Source: Adiantum capillus-veneris (Eukaryota > Streptophyta > Polypodiopsida > Polypodiales > Pteridaceae). From it: a stretch of 64,000 nt of DNA. The translations under genes and the position numbers were made by a program. The notes under the pieces are model-generated. The model worked only from the letters and a program-made list of their open reading frames with translations. It was not told where the DNA came from and searched no databases. This document shows positions 1-12,832 of the stretch, piece by piece. Each line of letters starts with the position of its first letter. The stretch's first letter is position 1. The stretch spans positions 112,130,141 through 112,194,140 of the forward strand of contig CM043942.1 of NCBI GenBank assembly GCA_014529385.2, read 5' to 3'.

Positions 1-245
1 TGACTACCGGCCACCGGCCAACTGACGGTTGTTTTCCGACCACTTTTCGGCCGCCGTCCGGCCATAATATTTCGGCGAAAAGGAATATTCTGGCGCGGGG
101 AAAAAAATTCCCTACAGTTGCCCCTGATTTTTTGCCGTGAAAATTTTGGTTTCCGGCGAGTGATTTTCCTTCACGCACGATGGCTTCTCCTCATAATGGG
201 GGCCTTACAAATGTGCGCTTTTACCATAGAAAATTACAAGGGTAA
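1..245. other. GC-rich stretch without recognised gene
   Basis: The first part is rich in CCGGCC-like words. I see no coding signal or repeat boundary. It could be flank or subterminal DNA of the hAT remnant that follows, but no terminal inverted repeat is visible. Confidence 0.4.
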
Positions 246-1391
246 ATCAGGCTCCATACTTAACATTTGCTCTTAAAGGACTTTGGAAAAGTTCCTTCTA
301 TTAAGCAAACTCTTCTAGATGCAAACCACTTGGTGAAGGTTATAAGAGAGCATTCATTTGCTTACGCTTTGTTTAGAACAATGTCGCCAACAAAAACTTT
401 ACAGATTTTTTGTGTGACCCACTTTGCAACATCATATTACGTTCTCTCCACACTGTAGCAGGTAAAAGCAGCCCTTGTTGAAACAGTGGCAGATAGAAGA
501 TGGGACATTTGGATTGATAAATATCCCAAGTATGAACCTGTTGCTTCCAAATGCTATTAGCTTGTAAACTCTCCTGTTTTTTGGAGAAATGTAGACAAAA
601 TAGTTACTGTCACAGAACCTTTCACTCATTTGATACGATAAGTGGACAAAGAAGCCTCTATCTTTGGACGGGTTTACTGGTACATGCATGAAGCCACTCG
701 CAAGTTAAAAGATAATGCAAAAAAAGAGAAAGCCATGATGATGACATTTGTCAAAAGACAATGGGAGCAGTTACATACTCCTTTACATGGAGCAGGTTTT
801 GTCTTCGATCCCAAGTTCCAGATGCATGAGCAATCTTCAAACAATGAAGTGATCAGTGATTTCAAGAAAGGGTGTGCTCAACTATTAGGCAATGTGGATG
901 GAGAGGTGGCATACACACAGAAGATGCCATACACTAGTATAGAGGGAACGTTTGGGGATCCTTGGCATATAGATGCTATCAAGACGATGAGCGCACCAGT
1001 TTGGTGGAAAGAGTACGGTGGAGAAAAAGTGGAACTTCAACAAGTGGCTGTGAGAGTATTGTCTGTTGCCGCCTCAAGTGGTAGCTATGGAAGAAACTGG
1101 TCTTCATTCGCTTTCCTGCATACTAAAAAACGAAATTGATTTAGTTCTAAATGAGCTGCGGACTTGGTGTATGTCTTTTGTAACATGCGACTTATGCATA
1201 AGCCTGCGAAGTTAGCCACACGTGCCACAGAAGAAAGCTTTGGGCACTTCCAAACACACGAAGCAGTTGCAAATGAGCTCAACTCTGATGATGAAATGGA
1301 ATGGAACCCGGAAGATACTGATCTAGAATGTTCAGATGTCGAAGAAATTGATGACATGGTGCCTCCGATTGAGGGGACGGATGAGTTGTAA
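246..1391 (+). pseudogene. decayed hAT-family transposase (DUF659 / hAT dimerisation region)
   Basis: One frame reads through most of the region with stops at about 459, 558, 630, 1137 and 1155. The segment from about 267 (LLKDFGKVPSIKQ...) resembles the DUF659/RNase H-like part of plant hAT transposases. The next part reads FWRNVDKIVTVTEPFTHLIR and then the region before the dimerisation domain. The C-terminal dimerisation motif is clear: AVRVLSVAASSGSYGRNWSS followed by HTKKRN, then DLVYVFCNMRL and an acidic tail. The family cuts and pastes DNA with 8-bp target duplications. The two stops after KKRN are TGA where the family usually has Arg, consistent with CGA to TGA decay. The N-terminal BED finger and the start are not present here. 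Dead copy; family call fairly secure. Confidence 0.85.
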
Positions 1392-1468
1392 AGTTTGTAC
1401 TATATTCTCAATTAATTTTGCAATGCAAAAATTAGGTGGATTTTAGCTTGACAATCCATACCTTCTCG

Positions 1469-1470
<2 letters not shown>

Positions 1471-1528
<58 letters not shown>
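1471..1528. repeat. (CT)n microsatellite
   Basis: Uninterrupted CT dinucleotides of about 58 bp, just downstream of the hAT remnant. Confidence 0.98.
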
Positions 1529-1531
<3 letters not shown>

Positions 1532-1692
1532 GTTAAAAAGAGGGTAGTAGAGAGAACATAACTTACACAATTGCAACAACATTTGTCACGTCTATTTGTT
1601 CCAACAAACAGAGATTTACATATCAAAAAGAGGTTTTAATTACTAATCTTGAGATTTAAGATACAAAAAGAGCTATGCATTCTTTGGGAGAT

Positions 1693-2511
1693 TTAATTTA
1701 AATCATGGGCTTGTTCTCCAAAGAGATCAGGTACATGAAATTCTGAAGTGCCAACTAAATCACTTGCGCCGGCATTGCCCATCTCTTCTTCGGGCACAAG
1801 CCCATACCTTGCCTCGTACCATGCCAACTTTCTTTCCAGCTCAGCTATACGAGCACACAACATGGCTGGAGTCTCTCCTTGACTTGCCAAATCCACGCTT
1901 TGGGTTGCAAGCTGCTCGATAACTGCAGTTTCTTCGGGAAAATATGTGTAACCTCTCTTGCAAGGAGGGCCTTCTTGATTAGCTTCCTGTGCATGAATTT
2001 TCTCAGCTAGGTGCCCTTTCCAAACACCTCTTGTAGTGGGATGATCATTCCAATCAACTTTGAGCCGCAATACATAGTGGCAATAACATTGTTGCACAAA
2101 GTAAATTGCCACTTAATTATTATTTGGTGGTGATCTGTACACTTGGATAAATCTTGCAAGGATATTTCGTGCGAGGACAGTGTGTTGCAGATCTGAAACC
2201 TTCAAGGGAGCAGAAGCCTTAGCATTTCCACTGACTCGAAATAATGTGTTGCGTACGAAGTGATTCGGGCATAACTGTCTGCATTGCATGTAATTCAGTG
2301 GCTCTCCTTGAAGTTATTATTCATCTTGTTGGGTTGCAGCCAAAGCACTGAGATCTCCTTGAGCCACCCGAATCTCCTCCTCTTTGTAAATTTGTTGAGC
2401 CGATGCATGATTAACACTAGAATGGTAACCTTTCAGGGTTTTGGAAAAAATTTCCAAAACCATAGTAGATCCACTCATTTTGAAACATCCTTTCATGAGC
2501 TTATAGTTCAA
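1693..2511 (-). pseudogene. decayed gene of unknown function with C-terminal coiled coil
   Basis: On the minus strand a single frame runs from about 2511 to the stop at 1693, broken only by a double stop near 2316 and one stop near 2113. The translation stays protein-like across the breaks, with a part reading CPNHFVRNTLFRVSGNAK and a later part with KVDWNDHPTTRGVWKGHLAE. Near the C-terminus, CARIAELERKLAWYEARYG is likely a short coiled coil, followed by an acidic tail. I do not recognise the family. It may be an accessory protein of a DNA transposon or a lineage-specific gene. That the stops fall in one continuous frame argues for simple nonsense decay of one gene. Confidence 0.45.
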
Positions 2512-4233
2512 TAACTACTATATATGGAAAAAATGAGAAACTTGTAATTTTTCTCATCCCTTGGTCACTACAAGTCTCCAAAGTTGATGGACCAGTGCAT
2601 TTTGCCCAAAACAGCAATTTCTTACGATTGATTGCATATAAATAAGAGTGGGGATTTTTGTAGGAAATGAGATAAAATGACCCGTTAACTTCAATGGGTT
2701 GGTGACCAAAACATATGGTTTCTTTTACCTCACTAATTGTTTTTGGGCAAAAGAAATAGGTACAAAAAAGTTGCATTTTTGCCATTCTGCGGACCTATCA
2801 TCAAAGTTTCTATAGTCACGCTCAATACACATACTATATACATGTTTTCTTAGTTCACTTTGGGCCTTTGGATTACAAAGGAGACAAGGATCATGTCAAA
2901 AGGATAATGGATCTCTTACGATTGGAACCTTGGGGGCAATGATAAAGTGCTAAATACAGCAAACATGAAAAAACTGGGTTTAGCATTATGACCTCTAGAA
3001 TCCCATAGAAACTACTCAATATTTAGCCACGTTTGTACTCTATGATTAGATATGGTTACTACCTACAAAATACACACAATTGGCCTAAGAAACTAGCAAT
3101 ACTGAGAAAGTTATACTTGCTACTCTAAAATGTATCGTATTCTTCAGCAATCAAAAAACTCAACCATCATCATATACTATGCTATATAGCATATTAGGTC
3201 CCCCAAAACTCAAGGAAGATTAGCTTTATGTTATACATTACACTTACATAATCAAAATTGAATTTGGATATCAAAAAAGCCACCAAAAAAATCATAAAAG
3301 TGCAAATTTTGGCCAAAAAACAGGATTATGCAATTCTTGTAAATTGGTCATAACTTTCAATTTTAACACTTCGCTCTCCCTACAAGCATCAAAACATGTT
3401 GAGAACTATGAAGGCCTAACCTCTAGCCATCTAAACCTCACAAACATGAATTTTAGAGTGGTATAGTTGCCAAAAATTGAAAAAAAGCCAAAAACAGGAC
3501 CCGTTTTTTTCACACTGTTTAGGTTCAAAAATGTTGTGCAAGAGTAAGGTTAATGGTGATATTGATACTCCAAAAAAAATGCTAAGTTTTTTTCAGCTCA
3601 TAAGGCAACTTTGTGGATATATAGCACCTAGAAATTCATTTTCATACTCTTCAAATAATTCAAGCAAAATGGTCACTTAACAGGACACAAAAGTGTCCAA
3701 GGACATAAAAGTGTCATGTTACCATTCTAGTGTTAAGCAAAGGATCATTAGGCTGCTGTGCGTTCTGGTCAGTAGCAATATCTTCCATAAATGAAATGCA
3801 AAATAATAAACTTTAGAGGGACAAGTTTTAGGACTTGAAAAAGAGAGATGGTTTAAAGAATTGAGCGATCTAACTTGAAATACTTTAAAACTTCAGTTTG
3901 AAGAACTTTAAAAACATTGCTCACGTGACACCACACATTGCACACGTGACACCAATAATGCAAAAAAAGTTCATTACTGGTTTAGTCATCAATAGGTCGC
4001 AAGCCAGATTCGGTTACAATATGATAGCCAACATTATGGATTCCATTCAAACAAAGGCTTAAATCCCATATCTTAGGTCTATCTAATGGTTAGGGAGATT
4101 TTCCACTAGCAAGATGTTTGTTTACATTGTGCAAAACTTTGCGATTGAGAACTTTGGCAGGCTCTGGAATACATGCAAGCAAGTGCCTAAGAATATAGGA
4201 GAGACTATATATATCAGATGCCTTGGTGAATGG
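2512..4233. other. AT-rich intergenic stretch
   Basis: No supported gene. A 94-codon minus-strand frame at 2501-2785 overlaps the start of the decayed gene above in another frame and has no recognised domain. Near 3920-3960 the phrase CACGTGACACCA occurs twice about 20 bp apart. Otherwise A/T-rich sequence without visible structure. Confidence 0.5.
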
Positions 4234-4410
4234 TGTCAGGACAAGGGTCCTACGGGGCAAGGCACAACCTAGGGGGTTAGGGACCTAGGCCAAGGGCCTC
4301 GACTGGACCACTGCGGACTAGGGATCCACTTAGGGAAAGAGCTAGGAGCTAGGCCTATATAAGGGGCGGTAGGGAGGAGGATCCCAGGTTCAGTTACCCT
4401 AGGTATTATA
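4234..4410 (+). mobile_element. short LTR of a retrotransposon, followed by primer-binding site
   Basis: Begins TGTCAGGACAAGGGTCCTAC, nearly the same words as the LTR at 53,669 (TGTAAGGACATGGGTCCTAC), where it follows a polypurine tract. A TATATAA box lies at 4356-4362 and the sequence ends directly at a tRNA-Met-type primer site. No recognisable gag or pol follows; a duplicated block with long (CT)n does. The 3' end lacks a clear terminal CA, so that edge is approximate. This is the 5' end of a Ty3-like or non-autonomous element. Confidence 0.65.
4356..4362 (+). promoter_or_regulatory. TATA box inside LTR
   Basis: TATATAA followed by GGGGCGG, about 50 bp before the end of the LTR, the usual place for the LTR promoter. 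Confidence 0.5.
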
Positions 4411-4417
4411 TTGGTAT

Positions 4418-5230
<813 letters not shown>

Positions 5231-5233
<3 letters not shown>

Positions 5234-5393
5234 TTGTTGAGCATCTACTGATAATTGACCTTGTTGAATTGGCTCCATGTACTAAAAAGCAGAAAAAATT
5301 GCAAAATGTGTATTGTGTGCCTGCTTTGGCTTGATTACAATGTCGTTGGGTATACGTAAATATTGGCCTTGACATATATGTAGATATGTAGGC
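5231..5393. repeat. inverted repeat arm (partner 6617-6777)
   Basis: The reverse complement of this segment matches 6617-6777, for example ATCTACATATATGTCAAGG and GCTCAACAACGT. It begins exactly where copy 1 ends and stops where copy 2 begins, so it marks a rearrangement junction. Confidence 0.85.
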
Positions 5394-5395
5394 CA

Positions 5396-6258
<863 letters not shown>

Positions 6259-9200
6259 CAAGGATTCAGACTAATCCACAGGTTTGAGGTTTCATGTTTT
6301 TACGGTTGTCTCGTTTTATGTATGATGTCAATTGCAGGGGATATTCCAGATATTTGCACAAGTTAATTCTTGCTTCAAGAATTATTCTTGTCCAATCAAG
6401 GTAGCCGTGAATGATGATGGACCGCAGGTTGCTACCAATTGGTACTGTTATTTAATTGCATTCAGGAGAGTACATGCAATGCCTGCAATGGAGTGGTGGG
6501 AATTACTTTCGATATACCACCAACAAGGCTCCACCAAGGCCAAGTTACCTAGCGAATAAGTGCAAAACCGAGCATGGTCCGCTGACTTGGGGGAAGTAAG
6601 GACTCTGGATGGAGGACTCCATATCTACATATATGTCAAGGGCAATATTTACGTATATTCAACAACAACATAATCAAGCCAAAGCAGGTACACAGTACAC
6701 ATTTTGCAAGTTATTTTGCTTTTCAGTACATAGAGCCAATTCAACAAGGTCGATTATCAGTAAATGCTCAACAACGTCGACTTTCTTTTGCTCTATAAAT
6801 TGGCAAGCATATCTCTATGCTATGAGCATAGAATTATTTATGTGAAGCACGGAGTCTAGGATATATAATGGTGTCAGTGCAGATATGGCTATAAGCCATT
6901 TTGGACCGAGTTTTTCCTTCCACATTTCATGACAACTGGTTACAGCAATGACCAGGTTATCCAAGTTTAAGTTTTTTCCTGTTTACGTTTCACTTGGCAA
7001 TTATTGTCGTTGTGCAAAGCAAAGTGCTCTGGCAATTTTATATAAAACAAGGATTCAAGGACCTGGCAAAATAGGGAATCAAAGCTCACCTAATCCCTAC
7101 CAGTTTAAATTGTGCAAGACACTTACGGTTTTGGCTCTCACGTTTGAGGCCATCACTCTCACCAAGGGCTTAAAAAACGGTATGCAAGGCATCCTAACCA
7201 GGTGGCATGAATTCCACCGCTTCAAAGATTACGCTTCCGCTATCACACTTGCAACTTTTTCACGGATAGACTAGAAAAGGGATTGTTCACAACACCACTA
7301 AACAAAACCTAAATGAAGGACTTATTGTACAGGCAAAGTGCCAATGCTAAGTCATCCTAAAGTCACGACCACATACATGGTAAGTGGGGCAAGCTGTGGC
7401 TTGTTTTTTCTCTTTCCTCTCTCGATGACAGCACTACACAGGCAAACTGTTGCATGCTTATAGGATAAGCTGCCAGTCAGGGATAAGATGTCTAAGAGGA
7501 CACATTCTGGGCACACACACACTATAAATTTAAGGAAAGTTCCTCAGCCCAGCATGCTCGTCTGTTCTTTCTTCATCTCTTTCTCTAAGGAAAAAAATGA
7601 AAATTTTCTACAAAGTTTTGTTACATGTTTCACTACTACTGCGTTCTCCTGAGCCAAGATGCTCTCCAACTCTCAGCTAGAAATTGAGCAATGTGCCATC
7701 CACATTAGTCTTCATCGGTTCGAAGATTGAACACTAATTGCCATGATGGCTAGGAGCCACGCATGCTGGCTAAGAGCCATTGTTAAACCTAGGATAAGAT
7801 CAACTTGTTGGTATTCCTTGGATGATTGTTCTCAAGATCGAATAGCACTACCCAGTGGAGTACACATTGAAGTAATTGACAAGCAAGCGTCTTGTCATTA
7901 CGAATGTTTAGGGTGTCATTTTTGCACTACATGTTTTTAGTGTGACGCTCTAGTGAGTTTTTGATAATCTTACACTCACACCCGCTCTCTACCACGGAGT
8001 ATAGACGCAGCAATCAGTTGTGACACCATGGCTTTCCATAAGAGCTCAGCAGTTCACTTGTGTGGGTCTTCTGCTCTCTCTATAGCACTACGGAGTGTCT
8101 ATGGACATATTGTTGTGGGGGTAAGACCTGGCAGGTGATTGCTACATCACCCCATAGGCATTAAGGATCACAGTTTGATCTTCATAGCCGATCTCTCCCA
8201 GTTATAATTTCAAGGAAATACTTCCGCAATCTACCATGCGGTAGCAGACGAACACACTTTTCAAGTTGATTCCACTCAATCTGTACACAGTTAACTATGT
8301 TGGTTACCGTTATCTGCTACTTGAGCAGTTTCTACAAGAGTCTTATCAAGGGGTTCGACTACGTAGATTCTAATCCAAGGACTTGGATTGCAAAGGCAAC
8401 ACGCAGGGTTCCTAGTGTAATGCTGTTTGTTTTTTCAAGTAGGGGACGTGCTCCTCTCCATTTGAATACAGGTAAGTGTACATTACGTTCAAATCTCCAG
8501 GTACGCATCTATTGATTTGGTGTCATTCCATTTTCAGTATGCTTTTGCTTGGTTTTTCAAGATGTCTAAGTACACTTGCATGTTAGAGCCATACCAAGGG
8601 CATGTTGGCACAAAGTATTTTGGGCCAAGTGTCCAATCTATCTTTATGTCTTATTCTGTTACGAACCTACGTGTAGGGTTCAATTTGGCACATGTTGTCA
8701 CATGGGATACAACATGGTCTCGCAACTCAAGGAGTTCGGTTTAGCCAGTGTGGAGCTAGGCTAATGAGGGTCCCTCTCACTCCCGTCGTAGAGTGTTTGC
8801 AGTTACCTCCACACACAAGTACATCTTGTACTTGAAGGATGTTCCTTTTTTGTACACATCCTTACATGAGACATATTCCACATGTGGAGAATATGAGTCT
8901 CTGGACTGACACTGGCGCCATTATTTCAATTATGGGTCACGACAAAGTCCTTAGGTGCTGGTCACATCTGTTTTCTAGACCATTTTTAGCACGACGTATC
9001 TGGAGCATTTTGGTAGCCAAAAATTGTTAGATACTTAGAATGACTTGTTAAGGTACAAGTACTGCTAAAAAACATCACAGGTGGTTGTTTCTACATATAG
9101 CAAGGCTATAAGATGTCAATGAAAAAGTTTCAATTGTCTGTACCTAGAAGTGATCAATGTTTCACCTTGTATTGTGATTCATACGTTTCAGCAAGGCTTG

Positions 9201-9904
9201 CAAAATATTGTAGCTAAAAGTATTTAGTTTCTTTTAGAACTATTTACATTCCTTTTAATGCGTGTTGGGCGCATCACATTTGCCATAAGTATTTGCAAGG
9301 ATCATTATGGATATACAAGTTTGGGTTAGTTTTTGCTAAATGCATGCACACTAGGTGTTATGGGCCCTAGTGTTTAGCAAAGGCTGATTTGGAACGGCAT
9401 GCATATTCCTCAGGTTGTTGCTTATGAAGCATTTTGCACTCTATGTGCACTATATCTATGAGATTACTTTCGGGTCTACTACTCACCAATAGAGGTCATG
9501 GCTCGGTTTGGACGTTTGTGGATTTTTTTTTTCAAGTTAACCACGATGGTTATTTCGGACATTGTTGATTCCTCACCAATGTTATACACTACTATGATTC
9601 CCCATTTGCCAGTCATCTGGGATGACTATCTGTAAACCACGAGGAAAACACACCTCAGTACTGTCAGTTATCCAAGGGGATAGGCAGATTACAAAGAGTA
9701 ATCTTGTGCTAAAGGATTTTCTAAGAGCATACGTTAGCACAATGCATTTCTGAATAGATGATTTTCTCCCTATTCTAGGATTTTCTTAAGTACGATTTTC
9801 GACTTTGAACACCTCTTCCGGTGGGGTTGGAGATTGTGTCAATATTTTCATACGTCAAGGACTTACCAGGTATGCTTACAAATTATGTTAGCAAGTAACC
9901 TTCA
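6259..9904. other. long stretch without recognised gene
   Basis: Contains the inverted-repeat partner at 6617-6777. Frames at 6332-6559 (75 codons) and 6948-7274 (108 codons, plus) have no domain I can name. A TATAAATTTAA word near 7523 lies before a CT-rich leader, but no convincing reading frame follows. I see no transposon core domain here; old decayed repeats are likely. Confidence 0.4.
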
Positions 9905-9968
9905 TTAGGGATGAACATGTAGTTCTTTGTGTTCCAAACTATTCAAAATTCTAACACGAGGACACTCC

Positions 9969-10643
9969 CTATCTATGGAATGGAGGAGGATTGGTGCTGA
10001 TATTTTCAGGGGTAGTCCATGGATAATCTCGCTTAAATTGAGCTCTACATTGAGGGGTGAGATTTGGTAGCTTGGTAAATGTTGCCAAAGGTGTAATTTT
10101 TTCCCAGTCCGCAATGCCAGCATACACTCCTCGCTCGCCAACATGGAGTAGAATATTTCTACTGTGTAGATCATTGTGAATAAATTCGTGACTATGCACG
10201 GATTTAATCGTCTGTAGAAGATCATTGCATATTGGAAAAATGTTGTTTGTGAACTGCTGTACAGTTCCAGATGTGTATTGGATCTCTTTGATTGCAGGCT
10301 TGCTTCCATCATGATGACATGCCTGAATCCACTTCTCAAGATGACCTCCATTCCAAATCTTGAAGATCAACATAGGTCTTTTGCTATACCGAACAAGAGC
10401 ACGGGGCAATATCATGCCACAATGTTGAACATTTGTAGCATTTGACTCCTCTAGCATGATCTGCAATGTCAGCTTGCTTCCTATTTGGTCTTTGTATATC
10501 TTCGCCGCATAGACGGGATCTTTGAAGAGAGGATGAGCCACTGATACTTGTTTCACATTTGCAAAACATCCTTCACCTAATTGGGGTGCTTGCAAGTAAA
10601 AGATGGAATGCTCCCCAAGTAAGTGTAGGACAGGAGGACACAT
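9969..10643 (-). pseudogene. protein-kinase-like domain, C-lobe truncated
   Basis: A 224-residue minus-strand frame. A glycine-rich loop GEGCFANV lies at about residues 23-30, a VAIK-like AAKIY with the putative ATP lysine at 48, and acidic residues near 65 that could pair with it. The catalytic loop is HNDLHSRN (156-163) and a metal-binding position is DWE (179-181) instead of DFG. TTPEN near 211 resembles the APE region, after which the frame ends, so the C-lobe is missing. Upstream, the same frame continues beyond an in-frame TAG at 10,653-10,655 into SKDKIKGSSKLPRTKED, and another frame up to 11,017 is also protein-like, so the gene once began further upstream. Catalytic His/Asp/Asn and Asp are kept, but truncation and the upstream stop suggest a broken gene. 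Which kinase family is unknown. Confidence 0.6.
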
Positions 10644-10985
10644 CGTATCATCCTAGTTTACAGCGGACGACTGAGCACCTGATGAAGTAGGTACATCCTC
10701 TTTTGTCCTAGGAAGTTTTGAAGAGCCTTTGATCTTATCTTTGCTCTTCAATTCTAAATGTAGTTGTGCTACAAGCTTCCTTCGTTCTTTGATTCTAGGT
10801 TTGGTTTTGATTTCTGGATGAACCATACTTTCAAACTTCTAGTGATCTGGCCTAATAATTGCTTTACTGTGTTATGCATCACTCCATTAGTGTGCAAAGC
10901 TGGGTCAAACAAAACTGGGAATGCACTACACAGCTTCAGCCAACAATGTTCCACAAGTTCAATCACAAAATCATCGAACTTAAGT

Positions 10986-11884
10986 TGCACTGCGACGAGA
11001 TGGTCAGCAACAACCAAGAACGATGGATTTAAAAACTCAAAACCTCTCCCTGGAGTGCGACACGATGGTCAGCAACAACGAGAGACGAGGAAGTTATTGA
11101 ATCCAATCTCCTTGTAGTGCGACGCGATGGTCAGCAACAACCAAGAACTATGGATTTAAAAATCCTCAACCTCTCCCTGTAGTGCGACATGATGGTCAAT
11201 AGCAACCAGAGACGAGGAATCTATTGAATCCAATCTCCTTGGAGTGCGACACGATGGTCAGCAGCAACCAGGGATGATGGATTTAAAAACTCGAAACCTC
11301 TCCCTGCAGTGCGACACGGTGGTCAGCAACAACCAGAGACGAGAAAGTTATTGAATCCAATCTCCTTGTAGTGCAACGCGATGGTCAGCAACAACCAAGA
11401 ATGATGGATATAAAAATCCTAAACCTCTCCCTGTAGTGCGACACGATGGTCAGTAGCAACCAGAGACGAGGAATCTATTGAATCCAATTTTCTTGGAGTA
11501 CGACACGATGGTCAGCAGCAACCAAGGAAGATGGATTTGACAACCCTAAACCTCTCCCTGCAGTGCGACACGGTGATCATCAACAACCAAAGATGAGGAA
11601 TCTATTTTTTTTAAATCCAATCTTCCAATAGTGCGATGCAATGGTCAGCAATAACTAGGAAGAAAAGATGCATAATATCTAACTCCTCCTTGTAGTGCGA
11701 CTCGGTGGTCAGCAAGAACCAGGGACAGAAAGTCTAATTGTACAACCTAAGCTACTCCTTGAAGTGCGACATGGAGGTCAGCAACAGTCAAGGACGAAGC
11801 GTCTAAAGTCTAACCCCCCTTGCAGTGTGTCATGAGGATCAACACAACCAAGGACGGATATCTAAACCTGCAAACTAACACTGA
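10986..11884. repeat. 62/65-bp tandem array with higher-order periodicity
   Basis: About 14 units each start at AGTGCGACNCGATGGTCAGC. Unit starts are near 11054, 11116, 11181, 11243, 11308, 11370, 11435, 11497, 11562, 11630, 11694, 11763 and 11824. The first spacings alternate 62 and 65 bp, giving a dimer of about 127 bp. Units four apart resemble each other more than neighbours do (for example the GAAGTTATTG variant at 11054 and 11308), giving a tetramer of about 254 bp. Later units are more diverged. The array starts inside the upstream part of the kinase-like gene. Confidence 0.9.
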
Positions 11885-12508
11885 GGTGTGAGCAAAGCTC
11901 CACAGCACCAGTCCTAGCAAAAAACAAAATACAAACTAGCACTGAGGTGCGAGCAAAGCTCCACAACAATAGTGTTAACAAATTAATTGCAAAAAAAACA
12001 GAAAAAACACTGAAAGAAAATTTACCTGGTTTGTGGCTCGCTCTGGATATGCTATGCTCGCTGTCTACTTCTCTCTCTAAAGCTCTAACAACTCTGTCTC
12101 TATCCATTAGGAAAAAATTGGACCCCCTTGGGGCCATGTAAGGATTCCTAATTTTAAGGGGTTAAAGCTAATTTTGTAGGGGATGGAGGGAACAAAGACA
12201 ATAAATAGGGCTAATTTTGTAGCTCTCTCTCTAACTTCTCTCTAGATAGGAGAGGGGGGGAAGTAGGGAATGAGGGTGGTAAAGTAGGAGGAAGAGGGGG
12301 GATAAAGTAGGAGAGAGAGGGGAGTAAAAAGAGAGAGAGAGAGAGGAGTAAAAGTAGAGAGAAGAACCATTCTCTCTCTACCTATCACCAAACAAAGAGA
12401 GTAAGTAGTTATGACAAAATCCACTTTTCAATTCGTGCATCAATTCACCCCCAAAAAATGAATTTTTTATAAAATCTTCAAAATGGATCTTTTAAGCTTT
12501 GAAAAGGT

Positions 12509-12541
<33 letters not shown>

Positions 12542-12832
12542 ACAATATTTTTTTAGAAGAATCTAGCTTTTATAAGCTCCAAATCTAAAATTACTTGGGT
12601 CTCTCTCTACATTAATTCCAAGAATAAATAGATAATGCCACATCATCAAAACGTCCATCTAATAAATCCTAAAAATTGAAATTTTTATAATTTAAAAATT
12701 TCCCTCATTTGAGCTCAAAAATTCAACCTATATATGAAAAAATATATTTTTAAGTTTTTTTATCCCAAAAATTGTCTGTTTATCCCAAAAAGTAAATCTT
12801 ATCAAAAATTTTCCCCATCATAACTTTTCACC
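11885..12832. other. low-complexity region before the transposase-like gene
   Basis: Two copies of a GAGCAAAGCTCCACA phrase about 58 bp apart (near 11,890 and 11,950), a purine-rich stretch at about 12,230-12,365, and (TA)n at about 12,513-12,538. AAAGTAGAGAGAA at 12,351-12,363 occurs inverted at 20,844-20,856; this could reflect terminal repeats of a large element but is low complexity. No gene seen. Confidence 0.4.
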
